A DNA stretch of 64,000 bases from Dyadobacter alkalitolerans DSM 23607. GTDB taxonomy: Bacteria; Bacteroidota; Bacteroidia; Cytophagales; Spirosomataceae. Below, piece after piece: positions 51,226 through 59,709 of this stretch. How positions within the stretch are numbered: the first letter of the stretch is position 1; every line of letters begins with the position of its first letter. The notes beneath the pieces are model-generated. The model ran no database searches and was not told the DNA's origin. It saw only the letters and a list, made by a program, of their open reading frames with translations. The DNA lies in NCBI RefSeq assembly GCF_000428845.1, contig NZ_AUAS01000014.1, positions 62,001 through 126,000 of the forward strand, in the 5' to 3' direction. The translations under genes were made by a program, and so were the position numbers.

Positions 51226-52827
51226 GCGGTCGTTGCGCACAAACAAACGTGTGTCATCGAAGTTGCCGATCAGTTTGTAATTAGCTTTAACATATTCCGA
51301 AAGCGCAGGGTAACTTTCAATTCCCTGGGCTTTTTTGTTTTGCACCCACATGCTGTTTTTCCCCACCGCATCCAGGACAATAGCAGGCTTAGTTCGCTCA
51401 ATGTCAGCCATATAGCGGCTCTTGTATTTATCCTGCATCGGATGAAGGAAAATGGAACGCTCTGAGTGGTTTTCGGCGGTGGCCTGTAATAATTGGGCTT
51501 CTACATAATAAGCACATTGCCAGCCCCAAACGGCCATGTAATCATCAGGTTTGCTGTATTTTTTTAAAGCAATTACAACAGGACTTTGCGCCAGCGTTCG
51601 CGCATTTACAGAATTAAAAGCGTTCAACCGACGCTCTTTGACATAGTAATACGCGTCATTGGAAGCAAACCAGAGCAAAACGATAACAGGGAAGGCAACT
51701 GACCATTTTTCAATTTTAGATAAACCATAACCCGCCAGCAATGTGCAGGGGATAATGCAGAAATTGAGATAGTGGATAAAATCGTTACCTGACTTGGTAA
51801 CCGCGTAAATACTTGAAAACAACAGCAATAGAATGGACACCGGAATAATGGGCTTCATTTTGCCCATACTCGGTCTACGAAATATCTGGTAAAATGCAAT
51901 GCATATCGGTAAGATCAATGCTAATGTAAATATTTGGAAATCAGAGCTTAATCTGAAAATTGTAATGAACTGGCTTGGGATGTCGAGAAATCCTTTTCCG
52001 CCCGCATAAATTACGTTTCCTAAAATATAGAAGAAAATCAGATCAGAAAAGACATTGAAAATCAATGTACAAATGAGTGTCAGGATAGGAAATGTAACAC
52101 CTCCTAACAAGAGAAACAGAACCGGCTTGAACTCCTTTTTTGTTTTAAAACATTGGTAACCAACCCATAAGCCAGCCGCAGCAAGAACCAGCGCCTGTGG
52201 AACGGCTTGCAGCTTGGCAAAAGGGACGGCACCTGCGGCTAGTCCAAGGAAATATAAGTTAGTCTTGTCATTTCCAAGGCCCTGCGTCGCTCTTGAAAGT
52301 AACCAGACACAAATAGAAAGCAAGAGGACGGGAAGCTGTTCGCTGGAATAATGGACAAAGTCAATCTCCTGTGTAAAAGCCAGAAACAGCAGCGGAACCA
52401 GGGAGATTTTACGGGCAACGGACGCTCCAAACCAGTTTTTAAGAGCATAGAACAGCATTACCAGCGCACCCGCCGCACAAATGAGGCCCATCACCCGGCC
52501 GGATGTGTAGTTGATCTCGAAGCCCAGTAACCTTGGGATAACCAGCAAATAATTGTCAAGCGGACCGATTGTGGTGCCGTCCACCGAGCGCCAATAAATG
52601 GGATCTTTGAATAAAGTAATCGCGTGGCTCAGCATCTGGCTTTCATCAGGATTGAGCTCCCGGTTGAAAACGATAACTGGTAAACGCATGAAAATCAGGA
52701 GGGTAATTGCTGATATGAGATAGCCTTTGGTGGGAATGGATTTATAAGAACCCGAAAAGATTACAAACGCCGCCAGCACGTATCCAATAAGCCAATATAC
52801 AGGCGGAGAATTGTCAAAAGTGAGCAT
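51220..52827 (-). CDS. GT-C fold membrane glycosyltransferase (GT39/PMT-like)
   Basis: 535 aa with about 11 hydrophobic segments. After the second segment the loop RELNPDESQMLSHAITLFKDP carries the acidic Asp-Glu pair typical of GT-C enzymes that use polyprenyl-phosphate sugars. A soluble C-terminal region (about 120 aa, AVWGWQCAYYVEAQLL...) ends the protein. It starts 5 bases after the GT2 gene, whose product may make the lipid-linked sugar donor. Confidence 0.85.
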   Translation of the reverse strand: MLTFDNSPPVYWLIGYVLAAFVIFSGSYKSIPTKGYLISAITLLIFMRLPVIVFNRELNPDESQMLSHAITLFKDPIYWRSVDGTTIGPLDNYLLVIPRLLGFEINYTSGRVMGLICAAGALVMLFYALKNWFGASVARKISLVPLLFLAFTQEIDFVHYSSEQLPVLLLSICVWLLSRATQGLGNDKTNLYFLGLAAGAVPFAKLQAVPQALVLAAAGLWVGYQCFKTKKEFKPVLFLLLGGVTFPILTLICTLIFNVFSDLIFFYILGNVIYAGGKGFLDIPSQFITIFRLSSDFQIFTLALILPICIAFYQIFRRPSMGKMKPIIPVSILLLLFSSIYAVTKSGNDFIHYLNFCIIPCTLLAGYGLSKIEKWSVAFPVIVLLWFASNDAYYYVKERRLNAFNSVNARTLAQSPVVIALKKYSKPDDYMAVWGWQCAYYVEAQLLQATAENHSERSIFLHPMQDKYKSRYMADIERTKPAIVLDAVGKNSMWVQNKKAQGIESYPALSEYVKANYKLIGNFDDTRLFVRNDRL

Positions 52828-52832
52828 GCGGT

Positions 52833-53780
52833 CTAGCTAAAAGTGTCCACTTTCTCAACGAAATCGCGGTAATGAACCGCTGGAATGAAATGTTGTTGAG
52901 AACGGTATTGCAATACCATAAAGACCAAAAATAGCGAAATTAGGAAGGATTGCAACATCAGGATCATAAGCGTGCTGCCTAATGTGGATGCCCAGCCGGG
53001 CGTTGCATTGCCAATGAGTTTCAGAAAAATGATGAAGATGATAAAAGCAATGGCGATGCCCGACATGAAAATCGAGAATATCAAAATGCGGACCGCAGTG
53101 GTGTCCACCAGCACAGAAATGGCGCTTAACCCATGCAAAACCAGCGAAACGAAGTTCATTTTACTTTCTCCGGCCAGCCTTTTAGCACGGTTTGTGAGCA
53201 CGGAATCATAAGGGATTCTCGACCGGATAATGCCGCCCGGATAGTTATTCCAGATCTCCGAAACCCGAACGAGATTTTGCAACCGGTTTTGCGGCACAAG
53301 ACTGAAATTGCCAAATGTGATCACTTTTCCGGTCAGCAGCTTGAAAAGCATTTTATAGATCACATAGAAAGATCTGAACAAAAAATTCTCCGTGCGTTTG
53401 TTACGTTCTGCAAAAATGATCTTGCCCGGTTCTTGTAATGATCTTTCAGCCAGCAAGTTGATGTCGCTTGGTGCATCTTCGCCGTCCGCGTCCATTACGA
53501 TAACCTTATCCGCGGCAATGTGTTCGGCCACGTAAGAAAGGCCAATGGCGATCGCTTTCTGGTGTCCAAGATTGCGGTATAAGCGCAGGACTTTGATCTC
53601 TTTGCCTCCGAAATGCACAAATGGCTGTGTTCTTTCTTTGGAGGAGCAATCGTCAACGATAAATAGCGTGGTGTTTTGTAGGATCGACGCCTTCAAATCC
53701 GCGTTAATCTTTTGTATAAGCAGGTTCAGCGCCTCCCAGTCGTTGAATTGAGGAATGATAATGACAAAATTTTCTGGCAT
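52833..53780 (-). CDS. GT2 glycosyltransferase of the dolichol-phosphate mannose synthase/GtrB type
   Basis: 315 aa. The GT-A core shows VIIPQFNDWEALNLLI, FIVDDCSSKERT and the metal-binding VMDADGEDAPSDI. Two C-terminal membrane helices (RILIFSIFMSGIAIAFIIFIIFL and the next) match GtrB-like enzymes that load sugar onto undecaprenyl phosphate. With the GT-C gene downstream it forms a plausible donor/transferase pair. Confidence 0.9.
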   Translation of the reverse strand: MPENFVIIIPQFNDWEALNLLIQKINADLKASILQNTTLFIVDDCSSKERTQPFVHFGGKEIKVLRLYRNLGHQKAIAIGLSYVAEHIAADKVIVMDADGEDAPSDINLLAERSLQEPGKIIFAERNKRTENFLFRSFYVIYKMLFKLLTGKVITFGNFSLVPQNRLQNLVRVSEIWNNYPGGIIRSRIPYDSVLTNRAKRLAGESKMNFVSLVLHGLSAISVLVDTTAVRILIFSIFMSGIAIAFIIFIIFLKLIGNATPGWASTLGSTLMILMLQSFLISLFLVFMVLQYRSQQHFIPAVHYRDFVEKVDTFS

Positions 53781-53795
53781 GGGGGAGGAATTTGA

Positions 53796-53825
53796 AAGCC
53801 TCCGAAAGAGTAATTTCGGAGGCTT
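53796..53825 (-). terminator. Hairpin after the epimerase gene
   Basis: Perfect 12-bp stem AAGCCTCCGAAA (53796-53807) and TTTCGGAGGCTT (53814-53825) with a 6-base loop. It lies between the epimerase stop and the GT2 start, so the epimerase may be transcribed separately or attenuate the pair. Confidence 0.75.
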
Positions 53826-53836
53826 CGGAAAGATTT

Positions 53837-54910
53837 TTAAACGGTTTTTGCTAATCTTGAAGAAATACCGTCGTGAATTTGAGTAAGTGTCTCAGTCAGG
53901 CCATATTCCCAGTTCCAGCCTGGATAATGCGACTTGAATTTAGAAAGATCGCTCACATACCAGATATGGTCACCGATCCTGTTTGTGTCTGAGTATGAAT
54001 AGGATAGCTTGTTACCGGTAATTTGCTCGCACAATGCAATGGCTTCCAGCATAGAACAGTTTGCAAAACGACCGCCACCTGCATTATACACTTCGCCCGG
54101 ACGTGGGTTCTGATAAAAATGCCAGAACATGTTCACAAGGTCATGGCTGTGAATGTTGTCGCGAACTTGTTTTCCTTTATAACCAAAAATCGTGTAATGG
54201 TTGCCGGTAATGGCACATTTCATCAGGTAAGCAAGGAATCCGTGCAACTGAGCGCCGGAGTGGTTTGGACCGGTAAGACATCCGCCACGGAAAACCGCCG
54301 TTTTCATACCAAAATAACGGCCATATTCCTGAACCATAATGTCGGCAGCTACTTTTGAAGCACCAAAAACCGAATGTTTTGTATGGTCGATGCTGTGTTG
54401 TTCGTCAATCCCGTTCTCGAAATAAGGGTGGTTTTGATCAATTTCCCAACGTGTTTCCAGCTCGATCAATGGCAGATAATTGGGGTTATCGCCGTAAACT
54501 TTATTAGTAGAAGTAAAAATAAACACAGCTTCTGGTGTATGCAAGCGTGTCATTTCCAGCATATTAAGCGTTCCGACCGCATTTACACCGAAATCTGTAA
54601 ACGGCTCTTTTGCTGCCCAGTCGTGACTTGGCTGTGCGGCCGCGTGGATGATCAGCTTAATGTCGTTTCCGTATTCTTTAAATATGGGTTCCAGCTGGCT
54701 AACTTCACGAATATCAGCAGCGTAATGCTTGTAGTTATTAAACTGATCCTGGATTCTGTTACGGTTCCATTCTGTATTTCCGTCTGCGCCGAAAAAGTAT
54801 TCTCTTAAATTATTGTCAACACCGATTACCAGATCAAATTTATCCGCTAAAAACGCAACCGATTCACTTCCAATCAGACCGGCTGAGCCGGTTACCAATG
54901 CTATATTCAT
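53837..54910 (-). CDS. NAD-dependent epimerase/dehydratase, CDP-paratose 2-epimerase-like
   Basis: 357 aa extended SDR. Cofactor motif ALVTGSAGLIGSESVAFL; IFTSTNKVYGDNP holds the active-site Ser/Thr; LFGASK-type position reads SVFGASKVAAD, where Phe replaces the Tyr of the YxxxK motif, which I believe is common in this subgroup. FRGGCLTGPNHSGAQLHGFLAYLMKCA and NAGGGRFANCSMLE are typical of the paratose epimerase-like branch. It probably makes a nucleotide sugar for surface glycans used by the two genes downstream. Confidence 0.85.
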   Translation of the reverse strand: MNIALVTGSAGLIGSESVAFLADKFDLVIGVDNNLREYFFGADGNTEWNRNRIQDQFNNYKHYAADIREVSQLEPIFKEYGNDIKLIIHAAAQPSHDWAAKEPFTDFGVNAVGTLNMLEMTRLHTPEAVFIFTSTNKVYGDNPNYLPLIELETRWEIDQNHPYFENGIDEQHSIDHTKHSVFGASKVAADIMVQEYGRYFGMKTAVFRGGCLTGPNHSGAQLHGFLAYLMKCAITGNHYTIFGYKGKQVRDNIHSHDLVNMFWHFYQNPRPGEVYNAGGGRFANCSMLEAIALCEQITGNKLSYSYSDTNRIGDHIWYVSDLSKFKSHYPGWNWEYGLTETLTQIHDGISSRLAKTV

Positions 54911-55093
54911 GTTTTTTTGTATTTTTAATTGCCTGTCCTTTTGTATTTAATACAAGTATTTTTCTGCCACGAATACGTAAAGTAAATTAAAAATGTTCAA
55001 TTGTCACAACTCAGTTATTCAATGGAACGGTTTCAGGAGGAATATATGCTGCAACCTGTATTGAAATTGTTCAATATGTTATAAACAGGATTT

Positions 55094-55130
55094 CAAAAAA
55101 AAGATATCCCCAGTTGTATGAGGATATCTT
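55094..55130 (-). terminator. Minus-strand terminator after the small lipoprotein
   Basis: On the minus strand the stem AAGATATCC (55130-55122) and GGATATCTT (55109-55101) is followed by seven T. It lies 20 bases after the lipoprotein stop. Confidence 0.9.
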
Positions 55131-55150
55131 CTTATATAGGCGGAAATATA

Positions 55151-55402
55151 CTATTGTTTAACCACTGCGTTCGTCGTGCCGCTGTATAACTTGGCACGGA
55201 TATCGTTTACACGCGTTTCCAGTTCTGGCTTAGCCTCATATTTCAACGACATTTGACGTGGCAATGAGTCCGGGCTTACGCCGTAAACCAATTCGTTACC
55301 AGTATTCAGGTCTTTTTGCTCAATGTGATTGTATTTCTGATAGTCACATGATGAAAGCAACGCAAGACAAGCAACAAATGCAACAATTTTATAGAATTTC
55401 AT
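55151..55402 (-). CDS. Small lipoprotein of unknown function
   Basis: 83 aa. Signal peptide FYKIVAFVACLALLSSC with Cys at about 19, then a hydrophilic tail (DYQKYNHIEQKDLNTGNELVYGVSPDSLPRQ). No known family recognised. It is 45 bases downstream of pepF on the same strand and has its own terminator. Confidence 0.8.
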   Translation of the reverse strand: MKFYKIVAFVACLALLSSCDYQKYNHIEQKDLNTGNELVYGVSPDSLPRQMSLKYEAKPELETRVNDIRAKLYSGTTNAVVKQ

Positions 55403-55447
55403 TTCTTTGATCGTTCATAGTAATATGGGCAAAAATAACCGTCATTT

Positions 55448-57208
55448 TCATAACCACCAAATCAGCCCGGACGAAATGTACTTTTTTAGTTCGGCCAGTT
55501 CGTTGCGGACAAATTGCATCAGATCAGTGATATGCTGCTCCGAGAAGTCGAATGGAATGCCGGCAGCTTCATATATCTCACCGATTGTTGCGGTATAACC
55601 CAGCTTCAACGCATCCAGATAACCTTTCAGGCCTTTTGCAGCATCCTGACGGTAATTTTTCCAAACGCCGATCGCTCCCAACTGCGCAATGCCGTATTCG
55701 ATATAATAGAAAGGCACCTCGTAAATGTGTAACTGACGCTGCCAAAGGTATTTTTTATAAATCTCAAGACCGCTCCAATCCATTACGTGATCCGTAAATT
55801 CTTCATAAATGCGAACCCAGGCATCTGTGCGTTCAGCAGCCGAATGTTGCGGATTATCATACATCCAATGCTGGAATTTATCCACCGTCGCCACCCACGG
55901 GAGTGTTTCCAGGATGGATTCCAAATGTTGGATTTTGGCTCGTTTCAAATCATTTTCATTTTCGAAAAACTCATCCCAGTAATCCATCGTGATCAGCTCC
56001 ATCGACATGGAAGCCAGCTCGGCCACTTCGGAAGGCGTGTGCTTGAATGAATTGAGCTTCAAATTCCGCGTCACCAGCGAATGCACCGCGTGGCCGCCTT
56101 CGTGCAGCAATGTTACCATATCGCGCAAATTGGAAGTCGCATTCATGAAAATAAACGGAACACCAATTTCGTCCAGCGGATAGTTGTAGCCGCCCGGCGC
56201 TTTTCCTTTCCTGGATTCCAGATCAAGATGTTTCATGTTCTTCATCGTGGTCAGGCAATCGCCCAGGAACGGGTCTAGCCTGGAAAAGCAGCGGATCGTT
56301 TTATTGAGCAATTCCTCTCCCGTTGCGAATGGTTTCAATGGCGCCAGTCCCTGCGGATCCACTTTTGTATCCCACGGACGAAGCGCATCTACTTTCAGAG
56401 CTTCTTTTCTGTTGGCCGCCATTTCATCGAGCATAGGAACGACCGCTTTTTTCACCGAGCCGTGGAAATTGAAGCAATCCTCCGGCGTATAATCAAACCG
56501 GCCCATGGCAGCGAACATATAATCGCGGTAATTCGCAAAACCCGCATTTTTACCAACCTGATCACGCAATGTTACCAGCTTCCCCAGCAGCTCGTCCAGT
56601 TGTTCGTGGTCGTCATAGCGTCTGCCGCTGATAGCACGCCAGGCTTCTTCACGAATGTTCCGGTCTGTGGATTGAAGGCGGTCGGCTGCCTTTTGCAAAG
56701 TCATTTCTTCACCGTCCAAAGTCACCGTCATAGCACCGGCAATGGCTCCGTAACGGCGCTCTTCGGTCTGCATTTCAGTAATCAGCGGAATGTTTTCTTC
56801 CCGAAAAATCTCGATGGCCTTTTTCATGCCACGCAACGTGATTGCAAAGCCGGGTTCCTTCAATTCGGCCAGATAGGGGCTGTCTACTACTTTTTTGTCC
56901 AGTGCGTTGCCGTATTCCGCTAATTTGGGCTGAATTTCGGTGATAAAAAACTGCAATGCATTGATCAGGCTCGTGTTAGCCGTGTCGCAGGTCTGCCGGA
57001 TGTAGCGCCATGCAAAGTTTTCCGATAAATAGGACTCTATCTCACTGCGGTCCATAAACCATTGCTCCAAATCTTCCGCAGAATTGATCTCCCTGTTTTT
57101 CAGATTCTCGAAAAAAGGCTCGACATCCTCCCATTTTTTCAAATCAAATTCTTCTCCAATGAAACCCCTTTGTCCCCGGGTCAGTATCTCAATATTATCC
57201 GTTGTCAT
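55448..57208 (-). CDS. pepF: M3-family oligoendopeptidase F
   Basis: 586 aa, a cytoplasmic zinc metallopeptidase. The HExxH motif lies in LLHEGGHAVHSLVTRN with the third ligand Glu in TPSEVAELASMSMELITMD. The long helical N-terminal half (LINALQFFITEIQPKL...) is as in PepF and the length fits the family. It would clear cytoplasmic oligopeptides. It follows the KilA-N gene after 33 bases on the same strand. Confidence 0.95.
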   Translation of the reverse strand: MTTDNIEILTRGQRGFIGEEFDLKKWEDVEPFFENLKNREINSAEDLEQWFMDRSEIESYLSENFAWRYIRQTCDTANTSLINALQFFITEIQPKLAEYGNALDKKVVDSPYLAELKEPGFAITLRGMKKAIEIFREENIPLITEMQTEERRYGAIAGAMTVTLDGEEMTLQKAADRLQSTDRNIREEAWRAISGRRYDDHEQLDELLGKLVTLRDQVGKNAGFANYRDYMFAAMGRFDYTPEDCFNFHGSVKKAVVPMLDEMAANRKEALKVDALRPWDTKVDPQGLAPLKPFATGEELLNKTIRCFSRLDPFLGDCLTTMKNMKHLDLESRKGKAPGGYNYPLDEIGVPFIFMNATSNLRDMVTLLHEGGHAVHSLVTRNLKLNSFKHTPSEVAELASMSMELITMDYWDEFFENENDLKRAKIQHLESILETLPWVATVDKFQHWMYDNPQHSAAERTDAWVRIYEEFTDHVMDWSGLEIYKKYLWQRQLHIYEVPFYYIEYGIAQLGAIGVWKNYRQDAAKGLKGYLDALKLGYTATIGEIYEAAGIPFDFSEQHITDLMQFVRNELAELKKYISSGLIWWL

Positions 57209-57241
57209 TTTTGTAAAAAGCTTGTTACTGAATTTTCAAAG

Positions 57242-57880
57242 TTAATTTTTGGCATTTAAGAATGTGCTATCATTTAGTTTTTTGATTCCTTTTATGAGAT
57301 CAATTCCTTCCAGCGATTTCCGTTGCTGTTCAACTGTATTGGCTAAAAACCTCAGTCGCTCGGCCTTGGACAAGTTTTGGCTGATTAATATTGAGTTCAA
57401 ACTTTCAATATTCGATAAAATGGCCAGGTCATTGATGCTTGCCATATCACGGATATTTTCACCATTCAAAGCCCTTTTCGGATTTGCCTGTTTCCAATCT
57501 CTCGCGGTACATCCCCACATTGCAATATTCAGCAAATCAGCTTCGTCCGCATAGAGCAGCCACTCTTTCGCCTTGGTATACCCTGCCAGAATCCCAATCG
57601 CATTTGTTTTAGCAACCCATTCTTTGACACTGACCTTAAATGAATTGATACCTGACTGATTTCTAATTGCGGCGAATTCGCCATGATTAAATTGAGGATT
57701 ATGCATTCCCTCCCAGGCATGAAGATATTCGAGTGTGTTAGCGTTTCTTAGCCAATCACTTACGAAGAATTCTCCCTCCTTTGCTTTTACCATATCTGTT
57801 AAACATATATAGTCTTCGGAGTTAATATTTAGTAAGCCGATCTCAATGTTCTGAACGATTAATTTATTGCTTTTAGGCAT
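57242..57880 (-). CDS. KilA-N domain protein
   Basis: 212 aa from the ATG at 57880; the frame opens at a TTG at 57913. The N-terminal region has the KilA-N plan: YICLTDMVKAKEGEFFVSDWLRNANTLEYLHAWE, then GINSFKVSVKEWVAKTNAIGILAGY. The rest (RALNGENIRDMASINDLAILSNIES and LSKAERLRFLANTVEQQRKSL) is helical and resembles the C-terminus of stand-alone bacterial KilA-N proteins. KilA-N is a DNA-binding domain of phages and large DNA viruses. No other phage gene is near. Confidence 0.85.
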   Translation of the reverse strand: MPKSNKLIVQNIEIGLLNINSEDYICLTDMVKAKEGEFFVSDWLRNANTLEYLHAWEGMHNPQFNHGEFAAIRNQSGINSFKVSVKEWVAKTNAIGILAGYTKAKEWLLYADEADLLNIAMWGCTARDWKQANPKRALNGENIRDMASINDLAILSNIESLNSILISQNLSKAERLRFLANTVEQQRKSLEGIDLIKGIKKLNDSTFLNAKN

Positions 57881-57915
57881 GTATAAGTGTGTTAATGTGT
57901 GTTTAAAATTCAATT

Positions 57916-59184
57916 CTAAACCGAATCCGCTCTTTGTGTTGTATCTGTCAAATTATCGGTAATAACGTTCTCTGTTTCGTTAATATTCGCGAAGGCGTAT
58001 TCCATTTTGCTGCGGTCGAATTCTTTTTCGTTGTTGGCGAGCCAGATTGTGGCGACGCCGTTTCCGATGAAATTCGTGATGGCGCGGGCTTCGGACATGA
58101 AGCGGTCGACACCCAGGAGCAGCGCCAGGCCTTCGACGGGAATTACTTTAATGGCAGTTAATGTGGATGCGAGCACCACAAAGCCGCTTCCCGTAACGCC
58201 CGCAGCGCCTTTGGAGGTTACCATCAGGATGCCGATCAATGACAAAATCTGCCCGAATGTGAGATGCACATCGAAAACCTGTGCAAGGAAGATCGTCGCC
58301 ATAGAAAGATAAATCGTTGTTCCGTCAAGATTGAAGGAATAACCTGCCGGGACGACAAGCCCTACAACCGGTTTGGAACACCCCATTCTTTCTAATTTGA
58401 CCATTAATGAAGGCAAACCGGCTTCCGAAGAAGATGTGCCGAGCACAATCAGCAATTCCTCCCGAATGTATTTCAAATAAGACCAGAGACTGATCTTGTA
58501 AGTTCGCATCACCAGCCCTAGAACGCCAAAAATAAAGACGGCCATCGTGGCGTAAACCGTTCCCATGAGCTTGGCAAGCGGCAATAATGTATCAATCCCA
58601 TATTTTCCGATAGTATAAGCCATTCCGCCGAATGCGCCGATAGGGGCGAAGATCATTACCAGGTGCAAAGCGCGGAAAATGTATTTAGACAAAAAAGTCA
58701 GCCATTCCGTGACTTTTTCTTTACCCGAATATTTACTTAAAACAGTTCCCAAAACCAATGAGAACAGCAGAACTTGAAGCGTAACATTATCAAGAAAAAA
58801 TTGCAACCAACTGAAATCCTGCACTTTGCTGGTATAAGCAGACGCGTCGCCTTTCTGCAAACTGCTGGTTACGACGCCATCTCCGGGGCGGATTAGATTG
58901 GCCACTAAAACGCCCACGATCAGCGCCAGCGTTGTTACTACTTCAAAGTAAATCAGCGCCTTAGCACCTACTTTCCCAACTTTTTTCAAATCACCCATCC
59001 CGATGATCCCCAATGTAATGGTCAGGAAAATGATGGGGTTAATAAATACTTTAACAATGGAAATAAATCCCTTTCCGAGAATCTCCATCTGCACGGCCTG
59101 CTTCGGAAAATAATGTCCCATTAAGGCACCGGCCGTTATGGCGGTGAGAACCCAGAAGGTGAGATTTGTAACTAACTTTTTCAA
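57916..59184 (-). CDS. Dicarboxylate/amino acid:cation symporter (DAACS family)
   Basis: 422 aa with about eight membrane segments and two re-entrant loops. Hallmarks: GTSSSEAGLPSLM (serine-rich loop HP1), VGLVVPAGYSFNLDGTTIYLSMATIFLAQ, GAAGVTGSGFVVLA and GVDRFMSEARAITNFIGNGVATIWLA. It imports glutamate, aspartate or C4-dicarboxylates with H+ or Na+; the substrate cannot be read. The start codon is TTG at 59184, the best match for the family's short N-terminus. Confidence 0.93.
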   Translation of the reverse strand: MKKLVTNLTFWVLTAITAGALMGHYFPKQAVQMEILGKGFISIVKVFINPIIFLTITLGIIGMGDLKKVGKVGAKALIYFEVVTTLALIVGVLVANLIRPGDGVVTSSLQKGDASAYTSKVQDFSWLQFFLDNVTLQVLLFSLVLGTVLSKYSGKEKVTEWLTFLSKYIFRALHLVMIFAPIGAFGGMAYTIGKYGIDTLLPLAKLMGTVYATMAVFIFGVLGLVMRTYKISLWSYLKYIREELLIVLGTSSSEAGLPSLMVKLERMGCSKPVVGLVVPAGYSFNLDGTTIYLSMATIFLAQVFDVHLTFGQILSLIGILMVTSKGAAGVTGSGFVVLASTLTAIKVIPVEGLALLLGVDRFMSEARAITNFIGNGVATIWLANNEKEFDRSKMEYAFANINETENVITDNLTDTTQRADSV

Positions 59185-59292
59185 TAGGATAGGGGTCTAG
59201 GATCGGGGCGGTTTGTGCAAGTTTTCAAGATACAATAATAAAAGTCCGAGAAATTGTTTCAAGAATGGAAAAGTAAATTTTTCTTAATTATT

Positions 59293-59324
59293 TATATTTG
59301 GTCTAAATTATAATTCTATATTTG
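59293..59324 (+). promoter_or_regulatory. Tandem -7 boxes in the dctA-nrdJ gap
   Basis: Two exact TATATTTG boxes, 59293-59300 and 59317-59324, each match TAnnTTTG. They lie upstream of a short frame and a strong terminator, as a small transcription unit would. Confidence 0.5.
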
Positions 59325-59338
59325 TTTCATATAGATAA

Positions 59339-59497
59339 GTGCTAAAAGACAGAAACGCCTCTGCTTTAAAATCACCAGAAAGAACTGAGTTAAAAGATCT
59401 GTTAGCCGACTTTAAGCAAAATGAAGAGTTAAGACAAAATTTCGCCATGGTAATTCAAAATTTCCGGCTTCCATTGGGGCCGGTTTTTTTTATATAA
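59339..59497 (+). CDS. Possible 52-codon ORF inside a short transcription unit
   Basis: A GTG at 59339, 15 bases after the second -7 box, opens a 52-codon frame (LKDRNASALKSPERTELKDL... then ADFKQNEELRQNF) that runs through the terminator at 59465 and stops at 59497. The first 36 codons look helical and charged; the end does not. It may be a real small protein, a decayed gene, or a small RNA of about 160 bases. The rest of the 525-bp gap (59185-59709) holds nothing else I can support. Confidence 0.3.
   Translation: MLKDRNASALKSPERTELKDLLADFKQNEELRQNFAMVIQNFRLPLGPVFFI
59465..59491 (+). terminator. Intrinsic terminator in the dctA-nrdJ gap
   Basis: Stem CCGGC (from 59464) and GCCGG (59479-59483) with a 10-base loop, followed by a run of eight or nine T. 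It is more than 200 bases before nrdJ and on its strand, so it ends a separate short transcript or attenuates nrdJ. Confidence 0.75.
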
Positions 59498-59709
59498 ATG
59501 TTTTGTTTGGAAGATGTGAAAGTAAAATTTGCAAACTTTTTCTTAATGAAGCTTATCTATATACCTCATTAACAAAAAGTTATAAAAAAAGTTTGTAAAC
59601 AATTGTTTAACATTAAGTTAATAAAGTGAACAAATTTTGAAGATGGAAGCGAGAAAAGAGTTACTTTTAATACTTGATTTTTATTCAATGTTCTTGATAT
59701 ATAAGCGAT

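Noticed and set aside
55022..55084. 20-codon frame in the epimerase-lipoprotein gap
   Set aside because: It has no promoter, conservation evidence or recognisable feature; chance is likely.
59185..59709. Cobalamin riboswitch upstream of nrdJ
   Set aside because: No B12-box-like conserved sequence could be recognised by eye.
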